From Malus domestica (taxonomy: Eukaryota; Streptophyta; Magnoliopsida; Rosales; Rosaceae), in the NCBI RefSeq assembly GCF_042453785.1, contig NC_091670.1, positions 34,173,501-34,237,500 on the forward strand: 64,000 nucleotides of DNA, read 5' to 3'. This document shows, in pieces, positions 1 to 9,969 of the stretch. Under the pieces are notes generated by a model. That model was not told the origin of the DNA, ran no database searches, and worked only from the letters and a program-made list of their open reading frames with translations. The position numbers and the translations under genes are program-made. Numbering within the stretch: the first letter of the stretch is position 1; every line of letters begins with the position of its first letter.

Positions 1-832
1 CTTGATTTGTTTTTTTCAATTTGGTATTAAAATATGAATAGATGAATAGAAGATAAAATGAACACATACAAAAACAGGTCACAAACTTTTAATTAAAAAT
101 AAAACTCGAAAGGCACTAAGATGTGGACGAAAAGACACCAAATCAGTTTTATTGCGCGTATTTCTCTAGAAAATACATGCTTCCTTTCATATGTATGTAC
201 TTTGCTTTTTACTAAAGTAGCAAAGTAGGAGTGGCATATGGAGTCCAAAATAGGCAAAGGCTCCACTGACATAGGTAAATTCTCCTTTTGCTTTTTATAT
301 TGCTCTCTACACACAGTGTAGTGTAGTGTAATGCAGCATGAGCTTTTGCATGTTTTGAAACCATAAAATTCCAAGTTCCTTCAGCCCAATCACAAACCCA
401 CCTTTTTGACCAAAAACCCATTTGAACCCAAAATCCACAAAACTCCATACAACCCATTAAGAATCTTGCTTGGGATCAAGCTTTACTTTCCCTAAACCCT
501 AGAAAGTGACACAACTGTAAAGAATATGGCATAACCCTAACTTTTTCTTTTACACCCACACCCCCATTGCTTTACCTTACCTGTGTTGTGCAGAGGAGTA
601 AAACAAAATAGAACAGTGGATATATCACGTCTGTATGAGTCATTTTTTACATGAGACTCGTCTGTATTTTAGTCTCATTTGATTCTATATTGTCTCACTT
701 GTGAGAACTATCATAGTCAGACAGCTTTACCGAAGTATTTTTAACAAATCAGTTTTCCTTTTTTCACTTGTTTCGTGTATGTTATGAACTTTTACAACGA
801 GCTGAACTTTTTTACTGTGCCTCATGGAACAG
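1..832 (+). other. Probable large intron of the BAM3-like gene
   Basis: No exon can be recognised here. The stretch ends in a pyrimidine-rich tract and a good 3' splice site (ggaacag, AG at 831-832) directly before the BAM3-like exon, so I read it as the 3' part of an intron whose donor lies left of the window. It contains a telobox-like AAACCCTAG near 494. A segment around 90-145 recurs imperfectly around 1965-2030, which suggests a small dispersed repeat. Confidence 0.5.
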
Positions 833-1170
833 AATATGCGTACACATTGAAAGTTGATGAGAAGAGCGATGTGTATAGCTTTGGAGTTGTACTGTTGGAG
901 CTCATCACAGGAAGAAGGCCAGTTGGTGGCTTTGGGGAAGAAGGAATGGACATTGTTCAGTGGACCAAGATTCAGACCAACTCACAGAAAGAAGGGGTGA
1001 TAAAGATCCTCGACAAACGACTAGACACTGTTCCGATGGACGAAGCAATGCAAGTGTTTTTCGTCGCGGTTTTATGCGTTCAAGAGCACAGTGTGGAGAG
1101 ACCGACCATGAGAGAAGTTGTTCAAATGCTTGCACAGGCTAAACAACCAAACACATTTCACATGCAATGA
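833..1170 (+). CDS. BAM3: BAM3-like CLAVATA1-family receptor kinase, last exon (partial)
   Basis: This exon encodes the last ~112 residues of a leucine-rich-repeat receptor kinase, the C-lobe of the kinase domain. It starts inside the APE motif (..[19 protein letters not shown], subdomains VIII-IX) and runs through [24 protein letters not shown] and a short tail to the stop at 1170. BAM-type kinases act at the plasma membrane as receptors for CLE peptides in meristems and phloem. The sequence is closest, from memory, to BAM3. The reading frame is open upstream to 775, but an AG acceptor at 831-832 in the right phase (G|AA) fits the single intron that CLV1/BAM genes carry at this position. I therefore take exon 1, with the signal peptide, LRRs, TM and kinase N-lobe, to lie outside the window. 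The alternative is a truncated gene fragment. Confidence 0.75.
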
Positions 1171-2212
1171 TTCAATATATGAATCAGCGCATGGAGCAAC
1201 AACATTTTGGTGACCCAGCGACAAAAACGTCACGAACATATATAATAAGACGATTTTCGGATCAAGTAGCGAGCATGGTTGAGTAACTGGTATAGCAGTA
1301 CCAGGCTGGGAACCAAAAGTAATAAGTGAAGAAGGCAGGCAGTCCACATGGTATATACAATGTTTTATGTTTTTTTTTTCTTCTCAATATTTTTGGGTTT
1401 TTGTTTGGTATTGTTGTTGTATTTGTTAAAGTGAAGGTAGATCTGTTGTGGTGATTAGTGGCAGGCAAAGGTGGCTATATTGGTACTGGTTAGTTTGTAT
1501 TATTGTGTCATCATATAAATGTATGACCAAATGATTTGAGGTTGCCTTTATTATACTGTTTTAAACTTTTAGATTTTGTACTCGAACGTTTTGTGCTTTT
1601 TCTGATTAGCTAAATCCCACTTAATTAGACTGATGCCCTCAATCATGCCTGATTGGGGAACGCACTAGATGTGGTTGTAATTAGACTTGTCAAATCGACT
1701 TATTGGGTTGGTAATGGTACTTGTTAAGACCCGTTTAATTTGGTCTCACCATAATATAGAGGTGATTTTGATAGTGGTGATGATGGTATAAGGTGAAATC
1801 AAACTAAATTGGTCTTAATAGGTGCCCATTAATAACTTAATGGGTTGATTTGCACCTCTAATTGTAACTCTGCAACTTACAAACCAAAGTATTTCAAAGT
1901 CTAATCGTTCTTTTCTTCTTCTTCGTAAGTTTTTCAGGAAATATACACAAATGTAACTCGTTACAGATTTTGAATAAAAAATAAAACTCGAGGGACACTA
2001 ATACAATGATAAACGCGACACAAAACCGCACGTTGTTCATATACAACCAGTTGAGCACCATTTAAGGGCTCTTATAAACCTTCTCAAACTCTAGATATAA
2101 TCAAGTAACAAGAAGTTAAAATGGGGTAACAATCATCACATGTTTTAGAAGAGGATAAATTATAAAGGTTTCAGACAACATTTTTCAAGATCCTGGACTT
2201 TCGTCTACTACC
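1171..2212. other. Spacer: BAM3-like 3' UTR and small repeats
   Basis: The first few hundred bases are T-rich and probably hold the BAM3-like 3' UTR. No coding signal was seen. The spacer contains one MITE-like element, listed separately. Confidence 0.5.
1679..1864. mobile_element. MITE-like element with imperfect TIRs
   Basis: A 186-bp segment starts AATTAGACTTGTCAAATCGA and ends in an approximate inverse (..GGTTGATTTGCACCTCTAATT read on the top strand), giving about 30 bp of imperfect terminal inverted repeats. There is no coding capacity. The target duplication is unclear. A related end (..CCCGTTTGCCAAGTCTAATT) occurs near 60915-60935. Confidence 0.55.
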
Positions 2213-2281
2213 ATGACTCGAGCTTCTCTTCAGGTACTCTACCCCTTGATTCAAGGTTTGGCAGAAGTATTACCCGAGGTT

Positions 2282-2827
2282 TCACTGGAGTATCTCCTGC
2301 GCCTGTCTTTGGCTAAACTGACACTCATGACATTGTTGTATCTGAGCTTGTCCTTTCCAGCAGAGAGGGTGAAAGCAGTAACCAAAGCACTCCAACTGTC
2401 TGGCAACGAACACGACATCATCACGCCCTTGTCTCGAAAATTTAATAGTAATAGCTTCGAACTTGCTCATATGATGCACTGCAGAAGCGCCTTCTTTCAT
2501 CCTCAGATTCATCAACTGTTGCAGCAGTTGCACCTTATTGCACACTGTCGATTTCAGCTCATACACATCAGTCCGAGCAGCCATTAAACCTTATGTGGTC
2601 TTCTCATTTGCTGTTCTTAGGGCAATGCTCGTTGACAATGTCGCACAGGTAGTTTTTAGTGCCTGTCTATCAAGGATTCTCCATTCAACATCCTTCATAT
2701 CTTCTGGTCTTTCTCCTAAAAGTGGAAGATCAAGATCATTTACGCATAGCAAGTCCTTAATCCCCACCTTCGTGTGTTTCCCGAAAAAAAATTTGTTGTG
2801 CCCATTAGGATCTTTAACATAGGCCAT
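2282..2827 (-). pseudogene. Copia-type retrotransposon gag fragment, copy B (decayed)
   Basis: Two minus-strand open frames (2827-2591 and 2584-2282) together resemble the N-terminal gag_2/UBN2 region of Ty1-copia polyproteins: a short WKIKI-like/LLCVNDLDLPL stretch, then ..KTTCATLSTSIALRTANEKTT, then ..LKSTVCNKVQLLQQLMNLRMKEG. The frame is broken between the two parts and no zinc knuckle, protease, integrase or RT follows. It is homologous to the fragment at 3044-3728, so the locus holds two decayed gag pieces in the same orientation. It is not expected to be functional. Confidence 0.65.
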
Positions 2828-3043
2828 TTACTCTTGCCCGACAATTGCAATGACTCTTGTAAACTTACACACTAATCAATTTGCATAACATATAATTAAA
2901 CAATATCAAGTGAATTAATATAAAGGTCTCAGTCATCACATCTTGTAAAACAGGCTATATCAACGAAGAAAAGGATTTGAGACAACATTTGGTAAGATCC
3001 AACATCAACTAACACTAATAGGATCCAAAACAGAACAACATTC

Positions 3044-3728
3044 TTAGTACTTGTGATTCCTGGAATTTCGCCTACCATGATTCGAGCTTCTCCCCGATGC
3101 TCTACTGCTTGAGTCAAGGTTTGAGGCACAAGTTTTACCTGAGGTTTCACTAGATAATCTCCTGCGCCACTCTTCGCCTATGATAGCGCTCCAGACATCA
3201 TTGTACCCGAGCTTGTCCTTTCCAGCATTGAGGGTCAACGCAGTCACCAAAGCACTCCAACTGTCCGGCAAAGAATCCAAGAGCATGAAAGCGTTCATCT
3301 CGTCGTCAAATTTGACGTTGATAGAGGACAATTGAAAGATAATGTAGTTGAACTTGCTCAAATGCTCGGTTGCGCTAGTGCCTTCTTTCATCTTCAGATT
3401 GAGTAACTGTCGTGTGAGTCAGTTGCACCTTATTGTACGCAGTTGGTTTCAGAGCGTACATGTCAGTCAGAGTAGCCATTAGACCTTCTGCGGTGTTCTC
3501 ATTTGCTGTTCTTTGCACAATTTTCTTTGACAACCTCGCACGGATAATTTCTAATGCCTGCGCGTCAAGGAGTTCCCATTCGAAATCCTCCATACTTTCC
3601 GGTTTCTTTCCTTTAAGAGGAAGAAGATTGAGATCATTTACGCATAGGCAGGCCTTAATCTTAATCTTCCATGTCTCAAAGTCTGTACCGTTGAACATGT
3701 TAACATACTTCCCGACTTCTTCAACCAT
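3044..3728 (-). pseudogene. Copia-type retrotransposon gag fragment, copy A (decayed)
   Basis: Minus-strand frames 3728-3375 and 3391-3044 overlap with a frameshift. They give a copia gag-like sequence: FNGTDFETWKIKIKACL at the start, LMATLTDMYALKPTAYNKVQL, then a second frame with LSKFNYIIFQLSSINVKFDD and LLDSLPDSWSALVTAL, and a basic R/S-rich end where a zinc knuckle would normally begin. The downstream pol domains are absent. It is better preserved than copy B, and lies about 300 bp beyond the 3' end of the PRP16 coding region. Confidence 0.7.
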
Positions 3729-4033
3729 TGATCCTCTGCAAAAAAATTAGTGAAGCAAAACTCGGATACTAGCTGTTTGGAGAAAATTCAGTATCCAAAA
3801 CAGGAATATCCAATAACAATTGGGTAAATTAGGGTTAATAAATGACATTATATAGGGTTAATTAAAAACAGAAATCTAGCAGTACAAAACGAAATTTGGT
3901 GAATTTAAGGAACAGAATTAGGCAAAATTACACAATTTGGTTCAGAAACGTCCGCAATGCCAAAGGAAACAAGTAGGATTACAACCCAAATAAACTCTAA
4001 ACTGATCAATCATTTGTACAAAATAATTCATAT
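3729..4033 (-). other. PRP16 3' UTR region
   Basis: AT-rich sequence follows the PRP16 stop codon on the minus strand and probably contains its 3' UTR and polyadenylation signals. No other gene was seen. Confidence 0.45.
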
Positions 4034-7000
4034 TTACAAGCCAAGTTTCTTCGGCCTCAAGTATGCAGAAGAGCCCTGGTGCGAACCCAGCATTGGGACG
4101 ACTTGCTGCTGCTGCTGCTTGGATCTCTTTTCCCTCTCCTTCTGCTTGCTTGCTTTCTCTGCCTCTGCTCGAGCCCTTCTCAGATTCTCCATTTCCGCCT
4201 GCATTGCTGTCTTTTCCCCCTTTTGTCTCTTCTTGTGCTCCAACATTGAGTTATCCGACTCCTTCACATAATAGAACATGGGTCCGGACTCAGCCAACCA
4301 TTGCGGTTCCACCGCAGTGGCACACTGCATATACTCCTTCCTTGTCAAAACTAACTCATGATAGACCACATACTCTGGATTGCAGCCCATGCCATAAAGC
4401 GCACTGCTCGGGTGTAAATAGCATGGCATTCCAGTCCGGCAGTTAACATACTCCCCCACACCCTTTAGTCTTGCCGCATTCTGAAAGTACGCGGAGCAAA
4501 TAGCTTGTCTCACCTTATCAGTATCAGGCCAACAGGATGTGAGTGGGACTTTGACCTTGAGTGTCTTTAGTATCTCTAGGAGTTGGGACCTCACCTCTCT
4601 AACCTTTCGCAGCCCTTTAACTTGCAAAAAGTGGTCATCACACCAGTCCCCACGACACTGGTGTCGTTCCCACTGCTGATAAACATTGTACAGTGTCAAG
4701 TGGTCGGACTCTGGGAAGGAGAATTTCTCCCTTGCAGCATCACTCTCCTCTGCCCTATCTTTGGGCCTAAAGAATACCGACGGCACTGAAAGCATGGACA
4801 CAATTGTCAAAACCTCATCTAAACATCCTAGCTTTTCACCCATCAATAGCATTTTAGCGAGTGGAGGGTCCAACGGCAATTCCACCATTTTCCAGCCCAG
4901 GTCAGTTAACCGCCCCTCATTGTTAAGAGCACCCAACACCCACAACTGGTACATAGAATGGAGAATATTATCCTTGGGCGGTGGGTCTACGAAATCAAAA
5001 TCTAGTATCTTATCAACCTGAAGTGATTTGAGCAACAAGACCACATATCCGAGGTTGGTCCTCTGGATCTCTGGCACAGGATTTGGCAGCATTTCATTTA
5101 AGTACGCATTCTCTGTGTACAGCCGATAACATGTTCCAGGCTTAGTTCTGCCAGCACGCCCAGCACGTTGGCTAGCAGCAGTCTGACTAATAGGAAATAC
5201 TTGAAGAGCATCCATACCCATTTTGGGGTTGTATACTTTCATTTTACCATATCCCGTGTCGATGACATATGAGATTCCATCTACCGTCAAAGATGTCTCA
5301 GCAATGTTGGTTGCCACAATACATTTACGAGCCCCATCTTCAGCTTTTTGGAATATCTTTGCTTGCAAGTCAGCAGGCAACTGTGAATATATAGGGAGTA
5401 TCAAGAGTTTTGGCACCTCTTTAACCGAGGTGGAGATAATTTGTTCCATCCGCTCTGAAAGGGCATAACAAGCTGCCTCGATCTCATCCTGGCCGGTCAT
5501 GAAGATGAGGATGTCACCTTGAGTGCCAGTGATGTGAATAGTTATGGCTTCCTTCACTGCAGCTTCAACATAATCTTCACATGGGGTTTTACTATACCTG
5601 ATACTTACTGGAAATGTTCTCCCAGGAATTTCAAAAATCGGTGCACTTCCAAAAAGGTTTCTAAACTTCTGAGCATCTAGTGTTGCAGATGTCACGATAA
5701 GCTTAAAATCACGCCGCCGGGCAACCACTGTTTTCAAAATCCCAAGCAGCACATCCGTGTTCAGTGACCTTTCATGGGCTTCGTCCATCACAACTACGTG
5801 ATACTTGTCAAGATCAGAGTCTCTAAGTGTTTCGCGCATAAGTACTCCATCAGTCATGTACTTTATTATGGTATTTGGTCCGGTCACATCCTCAAAACGA
5901 ATGGCGTACCCAACTTTATCACCAAGCTCAGTCTCCATCTCTTCACTAACTCTCTTTGCAACACTCATGGCTGCCACACGTCTTGGTTGCGTGCAACCCA
6001 CAATGCCGTTTACAGTGTAACCCTCTTCGTGCAGATACTGTGTCAGTTGAGTCGTCTTTCCAGAACCAGTTTCTCCAACAACAACAATAACTTGATTTTC
6101 TCGAATTACCTGTAGTAAATCATCCCTCACAGAATATATGGGCAAAAACTGTCGTTGCTGTGAGATGGTTTTTGACTTTGCGAATTCACTCGCTGCTTCC
6201 CCATCCTTCATATGCTGTGCAAACTTTGCATCTTCTTTGAAATCAATTTCACCGTCTGCACCAGCAGCAGCAGTATCTGCATCAATCTGCTCCGCTGTTT
6301 TCTCAACACCAAGGATATCGCCTAGTTTAGAACCTGCAAGCTCCCAAAAACGTTGACGCGATTTGTTCATAGTTTGCTTCTCATGAATTTTCCTAACGAG
6401 AGCAGACCCTTTGCGAGAAATTATGGCCATATCGGATGTGGAATCCTTTATTGGCATTATCGTCTCTGCTCGCCTGGTAAAAACAGCAGTTCCGTCCTTT
6501 CCAATTACACTGTCCTCAAGGAAAGGAGGCTTTAAATTTGTATCATGTACAAGAAGAATAACTTTGTGCTCTTCTTCATCATCGAGCTCAGTCTGCAACC
6601 CAGTCCCTCTAACAGCACCAGATCTTATAAGTTGACGATCCTCCCACCGCGCAGTATCAGCAGTGAGCTGAGACAACTTTTTGCTCTGAGCAAGGGTCAT
6701 CTTAGTTCCATCTCTTCGAACCAATCTTTTCGCCAACTCTGCTTCCTTCTTTTGAAAAGAAGCATCATCTCCGTAAAACAAAGATAAGCTATCAACTGTA
6801 TCGAACATTATGTTTCCTTCTTCCCTATCATACCATGCTCGGTCAGAATTGTATTCCATCTCTAGACGCATGCTTTCGCTTATCTCATATTTCTGTCCTT
6901 CATCCAAATCAGCCATGTCTCCTTCTCCATCCTTGAATGATTGTGAATTTTCTGAGTGAAAGGCAACTTTACGAGAACTCACACCATGTTTCGAACTTGA

Positions 7001-7444
7001 AAATTTAACCGCGTCTCCAGAAGGACAAATTCGAACTGGAGACGATGAGATGAGATCCCACGGAGAAGCATCAGAACCAGAAAAATTACATCTACTCCGC
7101 TTTCTTCCATATTGTCCACCACATTGATCATGTTCATACCCGTCACTTGCTTTCCTTCGACGACAAGAATCCTTACCATAACTACCACTACCATCTTTGC
7201 AATCTCTCCTCCTACTACCATGCTCTTCCCTGTCGTAATCATACCTACCCTCACAATCTCTCGGTGCCTCGAATCCGCCATCACCGCCCCCAAACCCTTC
7301 CCGTTTCGCATTAGCATGGACATCGAAACCCAAGACAGATTTCTTCCCCGGACGCCTAAAAACAACTCTGTCCTTCCCTGAAACATATAATCCCCGACCA
7401 CCACTGCTATTTTTTTGTTCCATTGTCACCCTTGCCTTGTCCAA
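4034..7444 (-). CDS. PRP16: DEAH-box pre-mRNA splicing helicase PRP16 (DEAH7/CUV-like)
   Basis: This is an uninterrupted 1136-codon frame. Family role: a spliceosomal ATPase that remodels the complex after step 1 of splicing, in the nucleus; the Arabidopsis orthologue is known as CLUMSY VEIN. Visible motifs are GETGSGKTTQ (motif I, ~457-466), TQPRRVAA (Ia), DEAH (554-557), SAT (586-588), FMTGQDEIEA, TNIAETSLTVDGI (V) and QRAGRAGR (VI, 759-766). HA2/winged-helix and OB-fold regions follow (..YFQNAARLKGVGEYVNCRTG). A low-complexity R/D/S/G-rich N-terminus opens with the family-typical GLYVSGKDRVVF. The C-terminus carries a QQQQQ run encoded by CAG repeats. The start may be M1 (7444) or M8 (7423), the latter resembling homologues better. 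The N-terminal region seems shorter than in Arabidopsis (roughly 1250 aa from memory). Absence of introns in so long a plant gene is notable. Confidence 0.93.
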   Translation of the reverse strand: MDKARVTMEQKNSSGGRGLYVSGKDRVVFRRPGKKSVLGFDVHANAKREGFGGGDGGFEAPRDCEGRYDYDREEHGSRRRDCKDGSGSYGKDSCRRRKASDGYEHDQCGGQYGRKRSRCNFSGSDASPWDLISSSPVRICPSGDAVKFSSSKHGVSSRKVAFHSENSQSFKDGEGDMADLDEGQKYEISESMRLEMEYNSDRAWYDREEGNIMFDTVDSLSLFYGDDASFQKKEAELAKRLVRRDGTKMTLAQSKKLSQLTADTARWEDRQLIRSGAVRGTGLQTELDDEEEHKVILLVHDTNLKPPFLEDSVIGKDGTAVFTRRAETIMPIKDSTSDMAIISRKGSALVRKIHEKQTMNKSRQRFWELAGSKLGDILGVEKTAEQIDADTAAAGADGEIDFKEDAKFAQHMKDGEAASEFAKSKTISQQRQFLPIYSVRDDLLQVIRENQVIVVVGETGSGKTTQLTQYLHEEGYTVNGIVGCTQPRRVAAMSVAKRVSEEMETELGDKVGYAIRFEDVTGPNTIIKYMTDGVLMRETLRDSDLDKYHVVVMDEAHERSLNTDVLLGILKTVVARRRDFKLIVTSATLDAQKFRNLFGSAPIFEIPGRTFPVSIRYSKTPCEDYVEAAVKEAITIHITGTQGDILIFMTGQDEIEAACYALSERMEQIISTSVKEVPKLLILPIYSQLPADLQAKIFQKAEDGARKCIVATNIAETSLTVDGISYVIDTGYGKMKVYNPKMGMDALQVFPISQTAASQRAGRAGRTKPGTCYRLYTENAYLNEMLPNPVPEIQRTNLGYVVLLLKSLQVDKILDFDFVDPPPKDNILHSMYQLWVLGALNNEGRLTDLGWKMVELPLDPPLAKMLLMGEKLGCLDEVLTIVSMLSVPSVFFRPKDRAEESDAAREKFSFPESDHLTLYNVYQQWERHQCRGDWCDDHFLQVKGLRKVREVRSQLLEILKTLKVKVPLTSCWPDTDKVRQAICSAYFQNAARLKGVGEYVNCRTGMPCYLHPSSALYGMGCNPEYVVYHELVLTRKEYMQCATAVEPQWLAESGPMFYYVKESDNSMLEHKKRQKGEKTAMQAEMENLRRARAEAEKASKQKEREKRSKQQQQQVVPMLGSHQGSSAYLRPKKLGL

Positions 7445-7764
7445 ACCAACAGATTCAGACCTTTGTTTTCAATAGAAAATCACAAACAAACAACTTATAC
7501 AGCAAGAAACCTATATATATAAGGACTTTATAAAAACCTGGTACAACAACCTAGTCCCTCACAATTGTCTAAGGAAATTGGAAATTTTTTACGTGGGAAA
7601 CTTTAGGAAACAGAATTTGGGCAGAATTCACCAGCCAAAACCAATTTTTTTTTAAAAAAAAATTTATATAATTTGTTTGATTTACTAAAAATATCTAAAT
7701 GCTAAAAAAAAAAATCAAATCAAGAGTGATAGATTAGAAACAGAACTATGGGGTCTCTCTTACC
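7445..7764 (-). other. PRP16 5' UTR, probably with an intron
   Basis: On the minus strand a good splice donor (AAG|GTAAGAG) lies near 7759-7764. AT- and T-rich, intron-like sequence runs from there towards the start codon. The acceptor cannot be fixed by eye. A 5' UTR intron would argue against a simple processed retrocopy. Confidence 0.4.
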
Positions 7765-8100
7765 TTGGGGTGGATTCAGGGCGGCTGTCGAATTATGACC
7801 ATGAACCCAGAAAAGTCAACTTTGTAAACCGTGTTCGATCAGAAAAGGTCAAAACTTTGATCTGGGTAGCAATATTAAGCTGGATCCTGTTTTGGGTCGG
7901 TTGTACTTTCTCTATTTGGTCCTTGGGCCTTTGTATTGGGTCAGCACAGCCCAATGTGGTAAAAACAGAGGCCGCCCACCAACCTCTGCAAGTTCCCGCT
8001 TTCACCTGGACTTAGTAAACAAACACCAGAAACCCTAGAGAAATATTGCCAAGCAAGAAGAGGACGCAGCAAGCAACCCAATCAGTCCTAAATATTTGAT
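7765..8100. promoter_or_regulatory. Shared divergent promoter of PRP16 (-) and MTQ2 (+)
   Basis: Only about 800 bp separate the two diverging coding starts once 5' UTR introns are included. The stretch holds site-II-like elements (TGGGCC at 7924-7929, TGGGCT on the minus strand at 7948-7953) and a telobox AAACCCTAG at 8030-8038. These are classical for plant genes of translation and growth. The 80-codon open frame at 7770-8015 has no family resemblance and is taken as chance. Confidence 0.5.
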
Positions 8101-8108
8101 TTCTGAAG

Positions 8109-8557
8109 GTACGTTGGAGTTTTTTGTTAAAGGTGGCTCCTTTATTTCAATCAGTTATTGTTGGGCTGCAATTTCTCATACCATTGTGCTTTTTTTTTTT
8201 TTTTTTTTTTTTAATTTCCTTCCCAACTCTTATGCTATCTCAGATCATAAATTGCAGTTTATTGGATTACCCAGATGCTTAATTTTTGATTTCTTGAGTA
8301 ATTCGTGCCTTCACTGATTGAACATTGAGTTTTTTTCTTTGATTATTATTATCATTAAATTAAAATTCTGGTGTAATTATTTAGTTAATTTTGTGAGTTT
8401 TGGTACTTAGAGCTGGAACCCAGAAAATATTGGTACTTTGTGAGTTTCTGTCCAAACTACTACCCAGAAAATATCATACTCATAGATTTTGGTTCCCAGT
8501 TACATCAATGTTTACGTCTTCCTTGAAATTACTTTGTTATGATAGGTTCTACACAAG
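8109..8557 (+). other. Probable 5' UTR intron of MTQ2
   Basis: A donor (GAAG|GTACG) lies near 8108 and an acceptor (..ATAG at ~8546 or ..ACAAG immediately before the ATG at 8558). The body is T-rich, with a ~22-base T run at 8190-8211. No coding signal is present. Confidence 0.45.
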
Positions 8558-9310
8558 ATGTCCTCCAGAATCGCCCAAATCCGCCTTGTCAGTTCTCACC
8601 CCGAGGTTTATGAACCGTGTGATGATTCGTTTGCTCTAGTAGATGCGCTTTTAGCTGATCGAACAAACCTGTTGCAGCACCAACCGGCATTGTGCCTGGA
8701 ACTGGGTTGCGGCAGTGGCTATGTCATTACTTCTCTAGCTCTTATTGTTGGCCAGGAGGCGCAGTATATTGCGACTGACATTAACCCCCATGCGGTGAAG
8801 GTGACTCATGAGACGTTGGAAGCACATGGGGTTCATGCGGAGTTGATAAATACTAACATTGCATCAGGACTGGAGGAGCGTCTGAAAGGTTTGGTTGATG
8901 TAATAGTTGTGAACCCACCTTATGTGCCGACCCCTGAAGATGAAGTGGGACGCGAAGGAATAGCATCTGCTTGGGCTGGCGGGGAGAATGGACGTACTGT
9001 GATTGACAAGATGCTGCCGGTTGCTGACACTCTTTTGTCAAAGAAGGGCTGGTTGTACATGGTCACTCTTTCAGAAAACAATCCCTCGCAGATATGCCTT
9101 CAAATGAGAGAGAAAGGCTATGCTTCCAGAATCCTTGTCCAGAGATTGACAGAAGAAGAAAATCTACAAATCATCAAGTTCTGGCGGGATTCCGATTTGC
9201 AAGTAGCGGAAAAGGAAAACAAAACAGTTCCTGCAAAGGACATGGAGTCTTTGCTCTCTGACTTCCATATATTCCCGTTTCTGAGAGGCAGTCACGACGA
9301 CAGTAGCTGA
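8558..9310 (+). CDS. MTQ2: eRF1 glutamine N5-methyltransferase, HemK2/MTQ2 type
   Basis: A single-exon coding region of 250 aa. Family role: the catalytic subunit which, with TRM112, methylates the glutamine of the GGQ motif of release factor eRF1 (N6AMT1/HEMK2 in animals, Mtq2 in yeast). Visible features are the N-terminal VYEPCDDSFALVDAL, the SAM-binding motif I LELGCGSG (~47-54), the acidic TDINPHA (~73-79) that contacts the SAM ribose, and the catalytic NPPYVPT (119-125) that holds the target amide. The length matches the small eukaryotic HemK2 forms, with no bacterial PrmC-type N-terminal helical domain. The first ATG after the proposed splice acceptor is used. The gene diverges from PRP16. 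Confidence 0.92.
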   Translation: MSSRIAQIRLVSSHPEVYEPCDDSFALVDALLADRTNLLQHQPALCLELGCGSGYVITSLALIVGQEAQYIATDINPHAVKVTHETLEAHGVHAELINTNIASGLEERLKGLVDVIVVNPPYVPTPEDEVGREGIASAWAGGENGRTVIDKMLPVADTLLSKKGWLYMVTLSENNPSQICLQMREKGYASRILVQRLTEEENLQIIKFWRDSDLQVAEKENKTVPAKDMESLLSDFHIFPFLRGSHDDSS

Positions 9311-9969
9311 TGAATCGAGAAGAGGGGAAACATAAGTTGTCTAGTGTGTACATGATGGAAAAATGGTTTCTATTCTCATATTCTTATGAGTTCTGGAAAC
9401 CTTTGTCTGAATGTGAGATGCACACAATTGAACTGTTTGGTGCCGTCGGGGACTTCGCTTATACGATCATTTTCTACGAAAATATGTAAGTCCCGGATTC
9501 ATGTTTTCACAAGCATCTGCAGAACATCTTCATCATATTGTCATAGTTTTATACCAAGTAATTTGGGTGTAATTCTTACAAGTTGTCTAGGAATGTCAGG
9601 TGCAATCCTTCCAGGTTTAGGTTTAGTCGAGGTTCGAAATGATAGCAGAAAGTAACGAATGGAGAGCTGCAAATTTCTTGAACGGGTATTTCTTGAAAGC
9701 CAAGGTAACAAGTACGGTTTACAACCCAAACAAACCCCAATTGCTAGAGAACAGAAATAATATTCATATGATCCATTCTTTTGCGAACAGGCATCCTTTT
9801 AGAGAAAACCGACAAGTTGATCCATATAACATACCTATACAGAAAAACGATCAGTAGTTCTTCCATTAAGGAGATTTACAGAGCTGTCAATGGTAAAACC
9901 TGCACAAAACTACGTTTCAGAGTCTCCGGTACTGCACTGAATGAACAGTCGTTTGACGTTCAAGCGAGA
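9311..9969. other. Convergent 3' regions of MTQ2 and GTE
   Basis: This spacer lies between the stop codons of two convergent genes and should carry both 3' UTRs. Short open frames here (for example 9386-9655) show no family resemblance. Confidence 0.5.

Noticed and set aside
775-832. Extension of the BAM3-like frame upstream with ATGs at 775 and 784
   Set aside because: The residues before EYAYTL do not match the kinase family (expected GYIAP), and an exact-phase splice acceptor explains the open frame.
7770-8015. 81-codon open frame between PRP16 and MTQ2
   Set aside because: No family resemblance. It lies across the divergent promoter and 5' UTR motifs.
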